A stretch of DNA of 40,529 bases from Alloyangia mangrovi (GTDB lineage: Bacteria; Pseudomonadota; Alphaproteobacteria; Rhodobacterales; Rhodobacteraceae), in the NCBI RefSeq assembly GCF_002300555.2, contig NZ_NTHN02000052.1, positions 1 to 40,529 of the forward strand. The letters are read 5' to 3'. Both the position numbers and the translations under genes were made by a program. Each line of letters begins with the position of its first letter. Positions within the stretch are counted from its first letter, which is position 1. Below are positions 32,156 to 40,474 of the stretch, one piece after another. The notes under the pieces were generated by a model. It was not told the DNA's origin. It saw nothing but the letters and a program-made list of their open reading frames with translations, and ran no database searches.

Positions 32156-34144
32156 ATGTTCGACAAGATGACCCTCCAGGTGCTCGCCAACCATGCCCGC
32201 GCCGCGGCCGAGAACATGGCCCACACGCTGCACCGCACCGCGCATTCCGCCTTCGTCAAGGAGACGCAGGACTTCACCGTCATGCTGATGGACCGCGCGG
32301 GCGATACCTTTGCCGTGCCGATGGATCTGGGCGCGACCTGGTATCCGGGGCTGACCTACGGCCGCGCCATCGACATGGTGGAGGAAGAGTATCGCCCCGG
32401 CGACGTCGCCTTCACCAACGATCCCTATTCCGGCCACGTGGCGACCCACGCCCCCGACACGCATCTGTGGAAGCCGGTCTTCGCCGACGGCGAGATCGTC
32501 GCCTGGACCGGCGGGCACATCCACAACACCGACATGGGCGGCGCGGTGCCTGCCTCGCTGTCGCGCTCGCTGACCGAGGTCCACCAGGAAGGCCTGCGCT
32601 TCCCGCCGATGAAACTGGTGCGCGAGGGGGTCTTCGATGAGCAGATCATGAAGATCATGTCGACCAACGTGCGCAAGCCCGCGCTCAACATCGGCGACAT
32701 AAAGGCGCTGGTCGGTGCGCTCGGCACCGGCGAGCGCAAGGTGCATGCGATGATCGAGCGTTTCGGCAAACAGGGCTTCGTGCAGGGCGTCGCGGCGCTG
32801 ATGGATCAGGCCGAGGCGCAGGCGCGCTCGGTGCTGGCTGAAATCCCGGACGGCCAGTACGTCTTTGCCGACTACGCCGACGAGGACAGCGACGAGGCCA
32901 ACCCCTGCCGTCTCACGCTGACGCTGACCATCCGCGGCGAGGAGGCGATCCTCGATTTCACCGGCTCGGACCCGCAACTGGCCTCGTCGCTCAACGTGCC
33001 CTCGGGCGGCGACCCGCGCCATACGATGCTGCTCGTCGGGGTCTACTACGTGCTTTACACGCTGAACCCGCGCATCCTGCTGAACACCGGGCTCACGCGC
33101 CCCTTCACCTGCATCACCCCCGAGGGCACGGTGCTCAACCCGGTGTCGCCTGCGGCGGTGGGGATGCGCTCGCTGACCTGCGCGCGGCTGCGCTCGGTGA
33201 TCTTCGGGGCCTTCGCTCAGGCGATCCCGAAGCGGATGCCCGCCGCACCCGCCGGCAACAACTGCATCGTCAACGTGATGACCCGCGACGAGCGCAGCCA
33301 GAAGACGGTGATCGCGGCGGTGAACCCGGTGGTCGGCGGCGGCGGCGGCATGCCGCATCGCGATGGCACCAACGGCTCGGGTGCGGATGCGGCCTATCTG
33401 AAGAACACGCCGATCGAGATCACCGAGACCGAGGTGCCGGTCGAATTCGTCAAATACGGGCTGGCGCGCGACACCGGCGGCGCCGGGCGCTGGCGCGGCG
33501 GGCTGGCGACCGAGATGGCCTTCCGGGTCTTCACCCCCGACAGCCGCATCACCGCGCGCAACCGCGACCGCTCGTTCTTCCGTCCGTGGGGCACGGGCGG
33601 GGGCAAGGCGGCGGGGCTCGCCGACATGGTGGTCAATCCCGGCACCCCCGACGAGCGGCGCATGGGCTCTAAGGACACCGCGATCCTGCAGCCGGGCGAT
33701 GTGCTCGAGGTCCGCTCGGCGGGTGGCGGTGGGCGCGGCAACCCGGCGGAGCGAGAGCCGTGGCGCGTCGCCCGCGACGTGGCGCGGGGCTATGTCTCGG
33801 CCGAAGCCGCCGCGCGCGACTACGGCGTGGTGCTGAAGGATGGCGCGGTGGACGAGGCGGCGACCGAGGCCGCGCGCGCCGTGATGCCGTCCCCTTCGGA
33901 GGCCTTTTTCCACTACGGTCCCGAACGCGAGGGATACGAGGCGCGCTGGACCGCCGAGGCCTACGACCGGCTGACCGGAATCCTCGCGGCGCTGCCGATC
34001 CACTGGCGCTTCTTCACCAAGACCGAGATCTTCCGCCGGATCGAGGGCAGTGGCGCGGAGGCCGTGGAGGCGGCCTTCGAAGCCACCTGCGCGCGGTTCC
34101 CCGAATTGCCGCGCCCGGCGGCCTGCGCCGAGGCGGCGGAATGA
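32156..34144 (+). CDS. hyuB: Hydantoinase/oxoprolinase subunit B (HyuB family)
   Basis: 662 residues. Characteristic: ENMAHTLHRTAHSAFVKETQ near the N-terminus, AFTNDPYSGHVATHAPDTHLW and GGHIHNTDMGG (likely metal- or substrate-binding region), NIGDIKALVGALGTGERK, and the Gly-rich FRPWGTGGGKAAG / RSAGGGGRGNP stretch. The C-terminal ~130 residues (after AREPWRV-type text, from ~34000 bp) are longer than the core domain and carry no recognisable motif. HyuB provides the amide- or ketone-binding site of the HyuAB complex. The stop overlaps the next ATG (ATGA at 34141-34144), so the hydantoinase and the dehydrogenase subunits are translationally coupled. Confidence 0.88.
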   Translation: MFDKMTLQVLANHARAAAENMAHTLHRTAHSAFVKETQDFTVMLMDRAGDTFAVPMDLGATWYPGLTYGRAIDMVEEEYRPGDVAFTNDPYSGHVATHAPDTHLWKPVFADGEIVAWTGGHIHNTDMGGAVPASLSRSLTEVHQEGLRFPPMKLVREGVFDEQIMKIMSTNVRKPALNIGDIKALVGALGTGERKVHAMIERFGKQGFVQGVAALMDQAEAQARSVLAEIPDGQYVFADYADEDSDEANPCRLTLTLTIRGEEAILDFTGSDPQLASSLNVPSGGDPRHTMLLVGVYYVLYTLNPRILLNTGLTRPFTCITPEGTVLNPVSPAAVGMRSLTCARLRSVIFGAFAQAIPKRMPAAPAGNNCIVNVMTRDERSQKTVIAAVNPVVGGGGGMPHRDGTNGSGADAAYLKNTPIEITETEVPVEFVKYGLARDTGGAGRWRGGLATEMAFRVFTPDSRITARNRDRSFFRPWGTGGGKAAGLADMVVNPGTPDERRMGSKDTAILQPGDVLEVRSAGGGGRGNPAEREPWRVARDVARGYVSAEAAARDYGVVLKDGAVDEAATEAARAVMPSPSEAFFHYGPEREGYEARWTAEAYDRLTGILAALPIHWRFFTKTEIFRRIEGSGAEAVEAAFEATCARFPELPRPAACAEAAE

Positions 34145-34464
34145 GCGGCGGGCGGCTCGTCCGCCTGGCCGAGACCGCTCGCGCGACGGTCGGCTTCGAC
34201 TTCGACGGCGAGGCGCTGACCGGGCTCGAGGGCGACACGGTGCTGACCGCGATCCTGCTGTCGCGCCGCGCGCTCCGCCAGGCCGAGTTCGGCCCCGAGG
34301 CGCGGGCGGGCTTCTGCCTGATGGGGGCCTGCCAGGATTGCTGGATATGGCAGGAGGAAGGGCCGCGCCTGCGCGCCTGCTCGACCCCGTTGCGCGAGGG
34401 GATGCGGCTGCGCAGCGCTCCGGGCGCGGCGCAGTGGCCGGGCGGAACAGGGGGCACCGCATGA
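34141..34464 (+). CDS. Small 2Fe-2S protein (gamma subunit, HcnA/opine oxidase type)
   Basis: 107 residues with a plant-ferredoxin-type cluster motif: Cys59, Cys64, Cys67 and Cys80 (GFCLMGACQDCW ... RACSTP), C-x4-C-x2-C-x12-C. The early part (RATVGFDFDGEALTGLEGD) is the beta-grasp start. These small proteins carry electrons in heterotrimeric FAD dehydrogenases such as opine oxidases, D-hydroxyproline dehydrogenase and hydrogen cyanide synthase. Overlaps both neighbours by ATGA, indicating tight co-translation with HyuB and the alpha subunit. The ten residues at the C-terminus (AAQWPGGTGGTA) are unstructured. Confidence 0.85.
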   Translation: MSGGRLVRLAETARATVGFDFDGEALTGLEGDTVLTAILLSRRALRQAEFGPEARAGFCLMGACQDCWIWQEEGPRLRACSTPLREGMRLRSAPGAAQWPGGTGGTA

Positions 34465-35832
34465 CATGCGTGCTGATCGTCGGTGCCGGACCTGCTGGGG
34501 TCCGCGCGGCCGAGGCCCTCGTGGAGGCGGGGCTGCATCCGGTGGTGGTGGACGAGGCCGCCCGCGCCGGGGGGGCAGGTCTACCGCCGCCCGCCCGAAG
34601 GCTTCACGCGCCCGCCGGAAAAGCTCTACGGCCCCGAGGCCGCGAAGGCGGTCGCGCTGCATGCCACCTTCGACCGGCTGGTGGCCGGGGGCAAGGTGAC
34701 CCACCTGCCGCAACGCTCGGTGATGGCGCTTCTCGCTGGCGTGGCGCATGTGCTGGGCGAGGCGCGGCAGGAGGTTCCCTACGACCGGCTGATCCTCGCC
34801 ACCGGCGCCACCGACCGGCTCGCCCCGGTGCCGGGCTGGCAGGCGGGCGGCGTCTACTCTCTGGGCGCGGCGCAGATCGCGCTCAAGGCGCAGGGCGTCG
34901 CGCTTGGCCGGAGCATCGTGCTGGCCGGCTCGGGGCCACTGCTGACCCTGCTCGCGGCGCAGCTTCTGGAAGCCGGGGCGGAAGTGGCGGCGGTGCTCGA
35001 CACCGCGCCGATGCGAGCGCAGCTGCAGGGCGGGTTGCGCATGGCGATGGCCCGCCCTCTGGTCACGCTGCGCGGCCTGCGGCTGCGCGCAGCGCTTGGC
35101 CGGCGTTACCATGCCGGCGTCTCTCTCACCCGGATCGAGACCGGCGAGGCCGGTCCGACGGCGGTGCACTGGCAGGATGCGCGCGGCAGCGCGCGCGAGA
35201 CGTCCTGCGACATGGTGGGCCTTGGCTGGCACTTGCGCGCCGATGGTACGCTCGCGGATCTCGCCGGGGCCGCTTTCGACTGGAATTCCGCGTTCGCGCA
35301 ATGGCTGCCCCGGGCCGATCCGCTGGGCCGCGCTGGCGCGGGGCTCTATCTTGCCGGTGACGGGGTGCGCATCCTCGGGGCGGATGGGGCCGAGCTCGCC
35401 GGCCGCGCCGCCGCCATCGCCTGCCTTCAGGACCTCGGTCTGCCGCACCCCGACCCCGCCTCGATCCTGCGCCGACTGAAGCGGATGCAGCGGTTTGCCG
35501 ATGGGGTGGCGCAGGCCTTTCCCTGGCCCGCCGAGATGATCCGAAACCTGCCAGACACCACCACCGTCTGCCGTTGCGAGGGAATCTCGGCCGGCGACCT
35601 GCGCGCCACGCTCCCGCTTTCGGGGCCCGAGGCGAACCGGGCGAAGTCGCTCGCGCGGGTCGGCATGGGGCGTTGCCAGGGCCGCTATTGCCAGTTGTCG
35701 GGGGCAGAGATCATCGCAGCGGCGGCGGGCTTGGCGCCGCGGGATGTGGGCCGCCTGCGCGCCCAACCCCCGGCCCGGCCCGCATCGATCGGTGCATGGC
35801 TCAAGGCAGAAGGGACGCGCGAGGCAGAATAA
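34461..35832 (+). pseudogene. FAD/NAD(P) dehydrogenase alpha subunit (HcnB/opine oxidase alpha type), frameshift in G7 run
   Basis: ATG 34461 begins MTCVLIVGAGPAGVRAAEAL, a FAD-binding fold. At seven G (34569-34575) the frame changes; with six G the text reads ARAGGQVYRRPPEGFTRPPE and continues normally to TAA at 35832. The restored protein is about 457 residues. Second Rossmann fold: VLAGSGPLLTLLAAQLLEAG. The C-terminus has a BFD-type [2Fe-2S] motif, TVCRCEGISAGDL with two Cys, then GMGRCQGRYCQL with two more. This is the alpha subunit of an opine oxidase/HcnABC-type enzyme, accepting electrons from the substrate-oxidising FAD subunit through the small 2Fe-2S protein. The extra G is probably a sequencing error. 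Confidence 0.8.
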
Positions 35833-35837
35833 TCTGC
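35824..35837. promoter_or_regulatory. Palindrome GCAGA-N4-TCTGC, copy 1 before the ALDH operon
   Basis: Arms perfect, spacer ATAA; the arms extend one base further (GGCAGA/TCTGCC). It overlaps the stop codon of the alpha-subunit gene. Its start is 30 bases from that of the next copy, close to three DNA turns, as expected for cooperative Lrp/AsnC binding. Confidence 0.55.
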
Positions 35838-35853
35838 CAGCGGGACGCATCCC

Positions 35854-35867
35854 GCAGAGAATTCTGC
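35854..35867. promoter_or_regulatory. Palindrome GCAGA-N4-TCTGC, copy 2 before the ALDH operon
   Basis: Arms perfect, spacer GAAT, giving an EcoRI-type GAATTC centre. It lies 74 bases before the aldehyde dehydrogenase start, a place suited to activation or repression of the three-gene operon. Confidence 0.55.
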
Positions 35868-35940
35868 CGCAGCCCTGCTTTCGGCAGCTTCCGCCGGGCG
35901 CGGGCGCGCAGATTGCGGGCAAGGAACGACAGGAAACGCC

Positions 35941-37392
35941 ATGCCCGGCTTCGACATCCCGCTGCCCTGCGGACATTTCATTGCGGGTCGCTACGTGCCC
36001 GGTGACGCTGCCATCGAGGTGATCTCTCCCTCGACCGGCCAGCGCATCGGGGGGATCCCGTGCGCCGATGCCGCGCTGGTGGGCGAGGCGGTCGAGGCCG
36101 CGCGCGCGGCCCGCGCCGCGTCGAACTGGGGCGGCATCGCACCGCGCGTACGGCTGGAAGCGCTGCATGCCTGGGCGGACCTGATCGAAGCGGAGGCCGA
36201 CACGCTGGCCTATCTCGAGGCGGTCTGTTCCTCACGACCGCTGGCACAGGCACGGGTCGGCGACGTCCTGGTCACCGCCGAGCAGATCCGCTTCTTCGCC
36301 GAATTCGCCGACAAGGAAGGCGGCGCGCTTGTGCCGACCTCGGACAGCGCCTTCGGCTTCATCGCCGACGAGCCCTACGGCGTTGTCGGTGCGATCACCC
36401 CGTGGAACTTCCCGATCTCCATGGCGGGCTGGAAGCTCGGTCCGGCGCTGGCGGCGGGCAATGCGGTGGTGCTGAAACCCTCAGAGATGACCCCCTACAG
36501 CGCTCTCTACCTAGCCGAGCTCTCGGTGCGGGCCGGTATCCCGGCCGGGCTGATCAACGTGGTGCTGGGCGACGGGCCGGTCACCGGCACCGCGATCACC
36601 GGCCATCCCGGCATCGACAAGGTGTCCTTCACCGGCTCGACCCGCGCCGGCGCGGCGATCATGGAGAACATCGCCCGCACCGGGATAAAGCCGATGACGC
36701 TGGAGCTGGGCGGCAAGAGCCCCATGGTGGTCTTCGCCGATGCCGATCTCGATCTGGCGGCGGACTGCCTTGAGCGGGGCATCCTGCCCAACGCCGGACA
36801 GTTCTGCGTCGCGGGCTCGCGCATCCTTGTCGAGCAGGGCATCGCCGGGGCGCTGGCCGAGCGGCTGAAGGAGCGCTTCGCCCGCCATCTGCCCGCCGAC
36901 ACGCTGGCCCCCGAAGCCGGCTTCTCGCCGATCATCTCGGCCGGGCAGGTGGCGCGGATCGACGGCATCGTGCAGGCGGCGGCGGGGCAGGGGGGCGAGG
37001 TCCTCTGTGGCGGCGCGCCTTTCGCGCGCGAGGGCAGCTACTACCAGCCGACGCTGATCGCCGGGGTCACGCAGGACAACCCGGCGGTGACCGAGGAAAT
37101 CTTCGGACCCGTCGCCACCTTCCAGACCTTCGACGGCGAGGAAGAGGCCATGGCGCTGGCCGCCCATCCGACTTACGGGCTGGCCGCCGGCCTCTTCACC
37201 CGCGACGTCAGCCGGGCGCTGCGCCTGTCGCGGCAGCTCGAGGCCGGGACCGTCTGGATCAACCGCTATGGCCGCTCGCGCGACCACATCCTGCCGACCG
37301 GCGGCTGGAAGGCCTCGGGCCTCGGCAAGGATCTCGGCCGCGAGGCCTACCTTGCAAACCGGCGCAGCAAGTCCGTACTTATCGACCTATGA
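35941..37392 (+). CDS. NAD(P)-dependent aldehyde dehydrogenase
   Basis: 483 residues of the ALDH superfamily. Cofactor part: GVVGAITPWNFPISMAGWKL, VVLKPSEMTPYSAL, and SFTGSTRAGAAIM. Catalytic Glu in LELGGKSPMVVFAD; nucleophilic Cys in NAGQFCVAGSRIL; late EEIFGPVATFQTF. Related to betaine-aldehyde, gamma-aminobutyraldehyde and other aminoaldehyde dehydrogenases by wording, but substrate not fixed. First gene of an operon with the malate/tartrate dehydrogenase-like and succinate semialdehyde dehydrogenase-like genes; preceded by two GCAGA-N4-TCTGC palindromes. It probably oxidises the aldehyde made by one of the FAD oxidoreductases. Confidence 0.88.
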   Translation: MPGFDIPLPCGHFIAGRYVPGDAAIEVISPSTGQRIGGIPCADAALVGEAVEAARAARAASNWGGIAPRVRLEALHAWADLIEAEADTLAYLEAVCSSRPLAQARVGDVLVTAEQIRFFAEFADKEGGALVPTSDSAFGFIADEPYGVVGAITPWNFPISMAGWKLGPALAAGNAVVLKPSEMTPYSALYLAELSVRAGIPAGLINVVLGDGPVTGTAITGHPGIDKVSFTGSTRAGAAIMENIARTGIKPMTLELGGKSPMVVFADADLDLAADCLERGILPNAGQFCVAGSRILVEQGIAGALAERLKERFARHLPADTLAPEAGFSPIISAGQVARIDGIVQAAAGQGGEVLCGGAPFAREGSYYQPTLIAGVTQDNPAVTEEIFGPVATFQTFDGEEEAMALAAHPTYGLAAGLFTRDVSRALRLSRQLEAGTVWINRYGRSRDHILPTGGWKASGLGKDLGREAYLANRRSKSVLIDL

Positions 37393-37407
37393 ATGGGGGA
37401 GCTTTCC

Positions 37408-38451
37408 ATGAAGACCTATAACCTTGCCCTGATCCCCGGTGACGGGATCGGCGTTGACGTGACCGATGCCGCGATGAAAGTGCTGGGCGCCGTCGCAAAG
37501 GGGCGTTTCGCCTTCGAGACCACCTCCTTCCCATGGTCCTGCGAGTATTACCTCAAACACGGCCGGATGATGCCCGAGGACGGCATCGAGACGCTGCGCG
37601 GCTTCGACGCGATCTACCTCGGCGCCGTGGGCTGGCCTGCGACGGTGCCGGACTCGGTGTCGCTGCACGGGCTGCTGCTGCCGATCCGCAAGGCTTTCAA
37701 CCAGTACGCCAACATCCGCCCGCACCGGCTGCTCGCCGGGGTCGAGGGGCCGCTGAAGGCCGAGGGCTTCGATATCCTCTGCATCCGGGAGAACACCGAG
37801 GGCGAATACTCCGGCGCCGGTGGCCGCGTGCACGAGGGCAAGGACAACGAGGTGGCGGTCGAGACCTCGGTCTTCACCCGCGCCGGGGTCGAGCGCATCC
37901 TGCGCTTCGGTTTCGAGCAAGCGCGCAGCCGCCGGGGACATCTGACCTCGGTGACGAAATCCAACGCGCAGAAATACTCGATGGTGTTCTGGGACGAGGT
38001 GACGCGCGAGCTGGCCGCCGAGTATACCGATGTCACCGTCAGCCACATGCACATCGACGCCATGGTCGCCAAGATGGTGATGGCGCCGCAGGATCTGGAC
38101 GTGGTGGTCGCCTCGAACCTCTTCGGCGACATCCTCACCGACCTCGGCGCGGCGATCCAGGGCGGGCTCGGCTTCGCGGCTTCGGCGAACATCAACCCCG
38201 ACCGCTCGGCGCCCTCGATGTTCGAGCCGGTGCACGGCTCGGCACCCGATATCGCCGGCAAGAACATCGCCAACCCGGTCGCCGCGATCTGGTCCGTGGC
38301 GCAGATGCTCGACCACCTCGGCGAGGCCGAGGCCTCGGCCGCCGTGCTTTCCGCCATCGAGGCGGCGACCGCCAACGGCATCGGCATTCGCCCCGGCCTG
38401 AACACCACCGACGAGATCACCGCGGCCGTCATCGCCGCTCTGGAGGCCTGA
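37408..38451 (+). CDS. Tartrate/D-malate dehydrogenase-like decarboxylating dehydrogenase
   Basis: 347 residues of the isocitrate/isopropylmalate dehydrogenase family. Start LALIPGDGIGVDVTDAAMKV; the segment CEYYLKHGRMMPEDGIETLR and GLLLPIRKAFNQYANIRPHR mark the tartrate dehydrogenase/D-malate dehydrogenase (TtuC/DmlA) branch rather than LeuB. Metal and cofactor positions: RENTEGEYSG, TKSNAQKYS, MHIDAMVAKMV, VVASNLFGDILTD, FEPVHGSAPDIAGK. It oxidises and decarboxylates a 2-hydroxyacid to a keto acid with NAD. ATG 37408 has GGGGGAG nine bases upstream; a farther ATG (37393) is less likely. How this step fits the island (perhaps a C4 or branched hydroxyacid) is not clear. Confidence 0.87.
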   Translation: MKTYNLALIPGDGIGVDVTDAAMKVLGAVAKGRFAFETTSFPWSCEYYLKHGRMMPEDGIETLRGFDAIYLGAVGWPATVPDSVSLHGLLLPIRKAFNQYANIRPHRLLAGVEGPLKAEGFDILCIRENTEGEYSGAGGRVHEGKDNEVAVETSVFTRAGVERILRFGFEQARSRRGHLTSVTKSNAQKYSMVFWDEVTRELAAEYTDVTVSHMHIDAMVAKMVMAPQDLDVVVASNLFGDILTDLGAAIQGGLGFAASANINPDRSAPSMFEPVHGSAPDIAGKNIANPVAAIWSVAQMLDHLGEAEASAAVLSAIEAATANGIGIRPGLNTTDEITAAVIAALEA

Positions 38452-38454
38452 GCC

Positions 38455-39927
38455 ATGACCGTTCACACCGCCTTTGCCGCCGACATCCGGACAAGCCTTT
38501 CCGATCCCGACCTCTTCCGCGAGGCTGCGCTGATCGACGGGCAGTGGATCGCCCGTGCCGACATGGAGGTCTCCAACCCTGCCACCGGCGACATCCTGGG
38601 CCACATGCCGGACTGCACCGCCGATGAGACCACGCAAGCGATCCTTGCCGCAGAGCAGGCAATGAAGGCCTGGAAGAAGAAGACCCACGCCGAGCGTGCC
38701 GACCTCCTGATGGCCTGGCACAACCTGATGCTCGAGCACGCCGACGATCTGGCGCTCATCCTCACCGCCGAGCAGGGCAAGCCGCTGGCGGAAGCCAAGG
38801 GCGAGATCCTCTACGGTGCCTCCTTCGTGCGCTGGTTCGCCGAAGAGGCGCGGCGGATCAACGGCCACATCATCCCCAGCCCGGTGCCGGGCAAGAAGAT
38901 CTTCGCGATGAAGGAACCGGTGGGCGTCTGCGCGATCATCACGCCGTGGAACTTCCCCAACGCGATGATCACCCGCAAGGTGGCACCCGGCCTCGCGGCG
39001 GGCTGCACCATGGTGATCAAACCCTCGGACTTCACGCCCTATTCGGCGCTGGCGCTCTGCGTTTTGGCCGAGCGGGCGGGCATTCCGGTGGGCGTGCTCA
39101 ACGTGCTGACCGGCCGCCCCGAGGAGATCGGCGCGACGCTCACCGCCTCGCCGGTGGTGCGCAAGCTCAGCTTCACAGGCTCGACCCGGGTGGGGGCGCT
39201 GCTTGCCGAGCAATGCGCGCCGACGCTGAAGAAGATGTCGCTGGAACTCGGGGGCAACGCGCCCTTCATCGTATTCGACGACGCCGATCTCGCGGCGGCG
39301 GTCGAGGGCGCCATGGCCAGCAAGTTCCGCAACGGCGGGCAGACCTGCGTCTGCGCCAACCGCATCCTCGTGCAGTCCGGCATTCACGATCGTTTCGTCG
39401 CCGCGCTGGCGGCGAAGGTCGATGCGCTGAAGGTTGGTGCAGGCACCGAGGAAGGCGCCCACATCGGCCCGATGATCAACGCCGCCGCGATCACCAAGAT
39501 CACCGCCCATGTCGAAGACGCGCTGGCCAGGGGTGCAACCCGCGCCACGGCGACCCGCGATCTGCCCGCGCAATTCGCCGACCCGGTGGTGCTGACCGGC
39601 GCGACGCAGGAGATGCGGCTCGCCTCTGAGGAGACCTTCGGCCCGGTCGCGCCGATCTTTCGCTTCGAGACCGAGGAGGAGGCACTGGAGATCGCCAATG
39701 GCACGCCCTTCGGCCTTGCGGCCTATTTCTACACCACCGACATGGCCCGCGCTTTCCGCTTCGGCGAGGCGCTGGAGGCGGGGCTGGTAGGGCTGAACAC
39801 CGGCGCGGTGAGCCACGCCGAGGCGCCCTTCGGCGGGGTGAAGGCCTCGGGCCTCGGCCGCGAGGGTGCGCAGGAAGGGATCGAAGAATATCTCGAGACT
39901 AAGGCCTTCCACTTCGGTGGGCTGTAA
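38455..39927 (+). CDS. Succinate semialdehyde dehydrogenase-type ALDH (GabD-like)
   Basis: 490 residues. ALDH motifs: VGVCAIITPWNFPNAMITRK, LAAGCTMVIKPSDFTPYSAL, SFTGSTRVGALLAEQ, MSLELGGNAPFIVFDDADL (catalytic Glu), and NGGQTCVCANRILVQSG (nucleophilic Cys, with the neighbouring VCAN typical of GabD). The C-terminus GGVKASGLGREGAQEGIEEY matches NAD(P)-dependent succinate semialdehyde dehydrogenases. Such an enzyme passes a GABA-derived semialdehyde into the TCA cycle as succinate, which makes GABA or a related omega-amino acid a likely late intermediate of the whole island. Three bases after the previous gene; terminator follows. Confidence 0.87.
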   Translation: MTVHTAFAADIRTSLSDPDLFREAALIDGQWIARADMEVSNPATGDILGHMPDCTADETTQAILAAEQAMKAWKKKTHAERADLLMAWHNLMLEHADDLALILTAEQGKPLAEAKGEILYGASFVRWFAEEARRINGHIIPSPVPGKKIFAMKEPVGVCAIITPWNFPNAMITRKVAPGLAAGCTMVIKPSDFTPYSALALCVLAERAGIPVGVLNVLTGRPEEIGATLTASPVVRKLSFTGSTRVGALLAEQCAPTLKKMSLELGGNAPFIVFDDADLAAAVEGAMASKFRNGGQTCVCANRILVQSGIHDRFVAALAAKVDALKVGAGTEEGAHIGPMINAAAITKITAHVEDALARGATRATATRDLPAQFADPVVLTGATQEMRLASEETFGPVAPIFRFETEEEALEIANGTPFGLAAYFYTTDMARAFRFGEALEAGLVGLNTGAVSHAEAPFGGVKASGLGREGAQEGIEEYLETKAFHFGGL

Positions 39928-39948
39928 CACCCTGGGAACACCTCGCGC

Positions 39949-39980
39949 ACGGGCCCGCGCCATTTCGGCGGGCCCGTTTT
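39949..39980 (+). terminator. Rho-independent terminator after the ALDH operon
   Basis: ACGGGCCCGC at 39949-39958 pairs with the complement in GGCGGGCCCGT (39967-39977), followed by TTTT at 39977-39980. A strong GC stem and T run, 22 bases after the stop codon. Confidence 0.8.
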
Positions 39981-40474
39981 CGACACAGACCGTTTCCATG
40001 ATCACGCGAGTGAATGACCCGGCGCGAGCCTGCGTTCAACTGATCTGACTTCCTCACGGACGAGTACCGAGCGGTACAAAGCGAACGCGGCACCGGCACG
40101 CCAGATCCGTTTGGAACGGCGCGATTGAGCAGCTTCTCGCGCCTCCGCTGTACCTGACAAGCGCGGGGGCTCTGGGCTCGGAACCATTATGCGGCGGCGC
40201 CGAGAGCAGAAGCTCAGTTAGAGGCTGACCCCTCGCCGCTCCCAGCCCTGAACCGACATTCGCCAGGCTCGCCATTGCTGCGCTGCAGCTTCCTCAAACC
40301 TGACATCCAAACGCACATGCAGCCTTCTCATTTATCTCAGTTCGCAATGGCGTCATGGCAACCATGGGCAGTGGCGGCACGGATGTGCCGTTAAGCTTCT
40401 TGCTCGCTGTGCGCAGGCTGCGGCGGAAATGCGGCGCCTGACAAGGAATTCAAATCAGGTCGAGATGGGAGAAT
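39981..40474. other. Intergenic stretch, no gene recognised
   Basis: About 490 bases after the operon terminator. Short frames on the minus strand (for example 40054-40275) resemble no known protein. Composition becomes lower in GC around 40290-40360, which may mark old transferred sequence near the insertion element at the edge. Confidence 0.5.

Noticed and set aside
30614-34462. Very long open frame on the minus strand opposite hyuA/hyuB
   Set aside because: It is antisense to two clear genes, is rich in Arg/His/Gly without any domain, and results from high-GC codon bias.
34141-35832. Hydrogen cyanide synthase (HcnAB)
   Set aside because: The form is shared with opine and hydroxyproline oxidases; hcnC is not adjacent and the context is amine catabolism.
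37387-40005. Second very long minus-strand frame opposite the ALDH operon
   Set aside because: Same reason: covers IPMDH-like and GabD-like genes, no recognisable protein.
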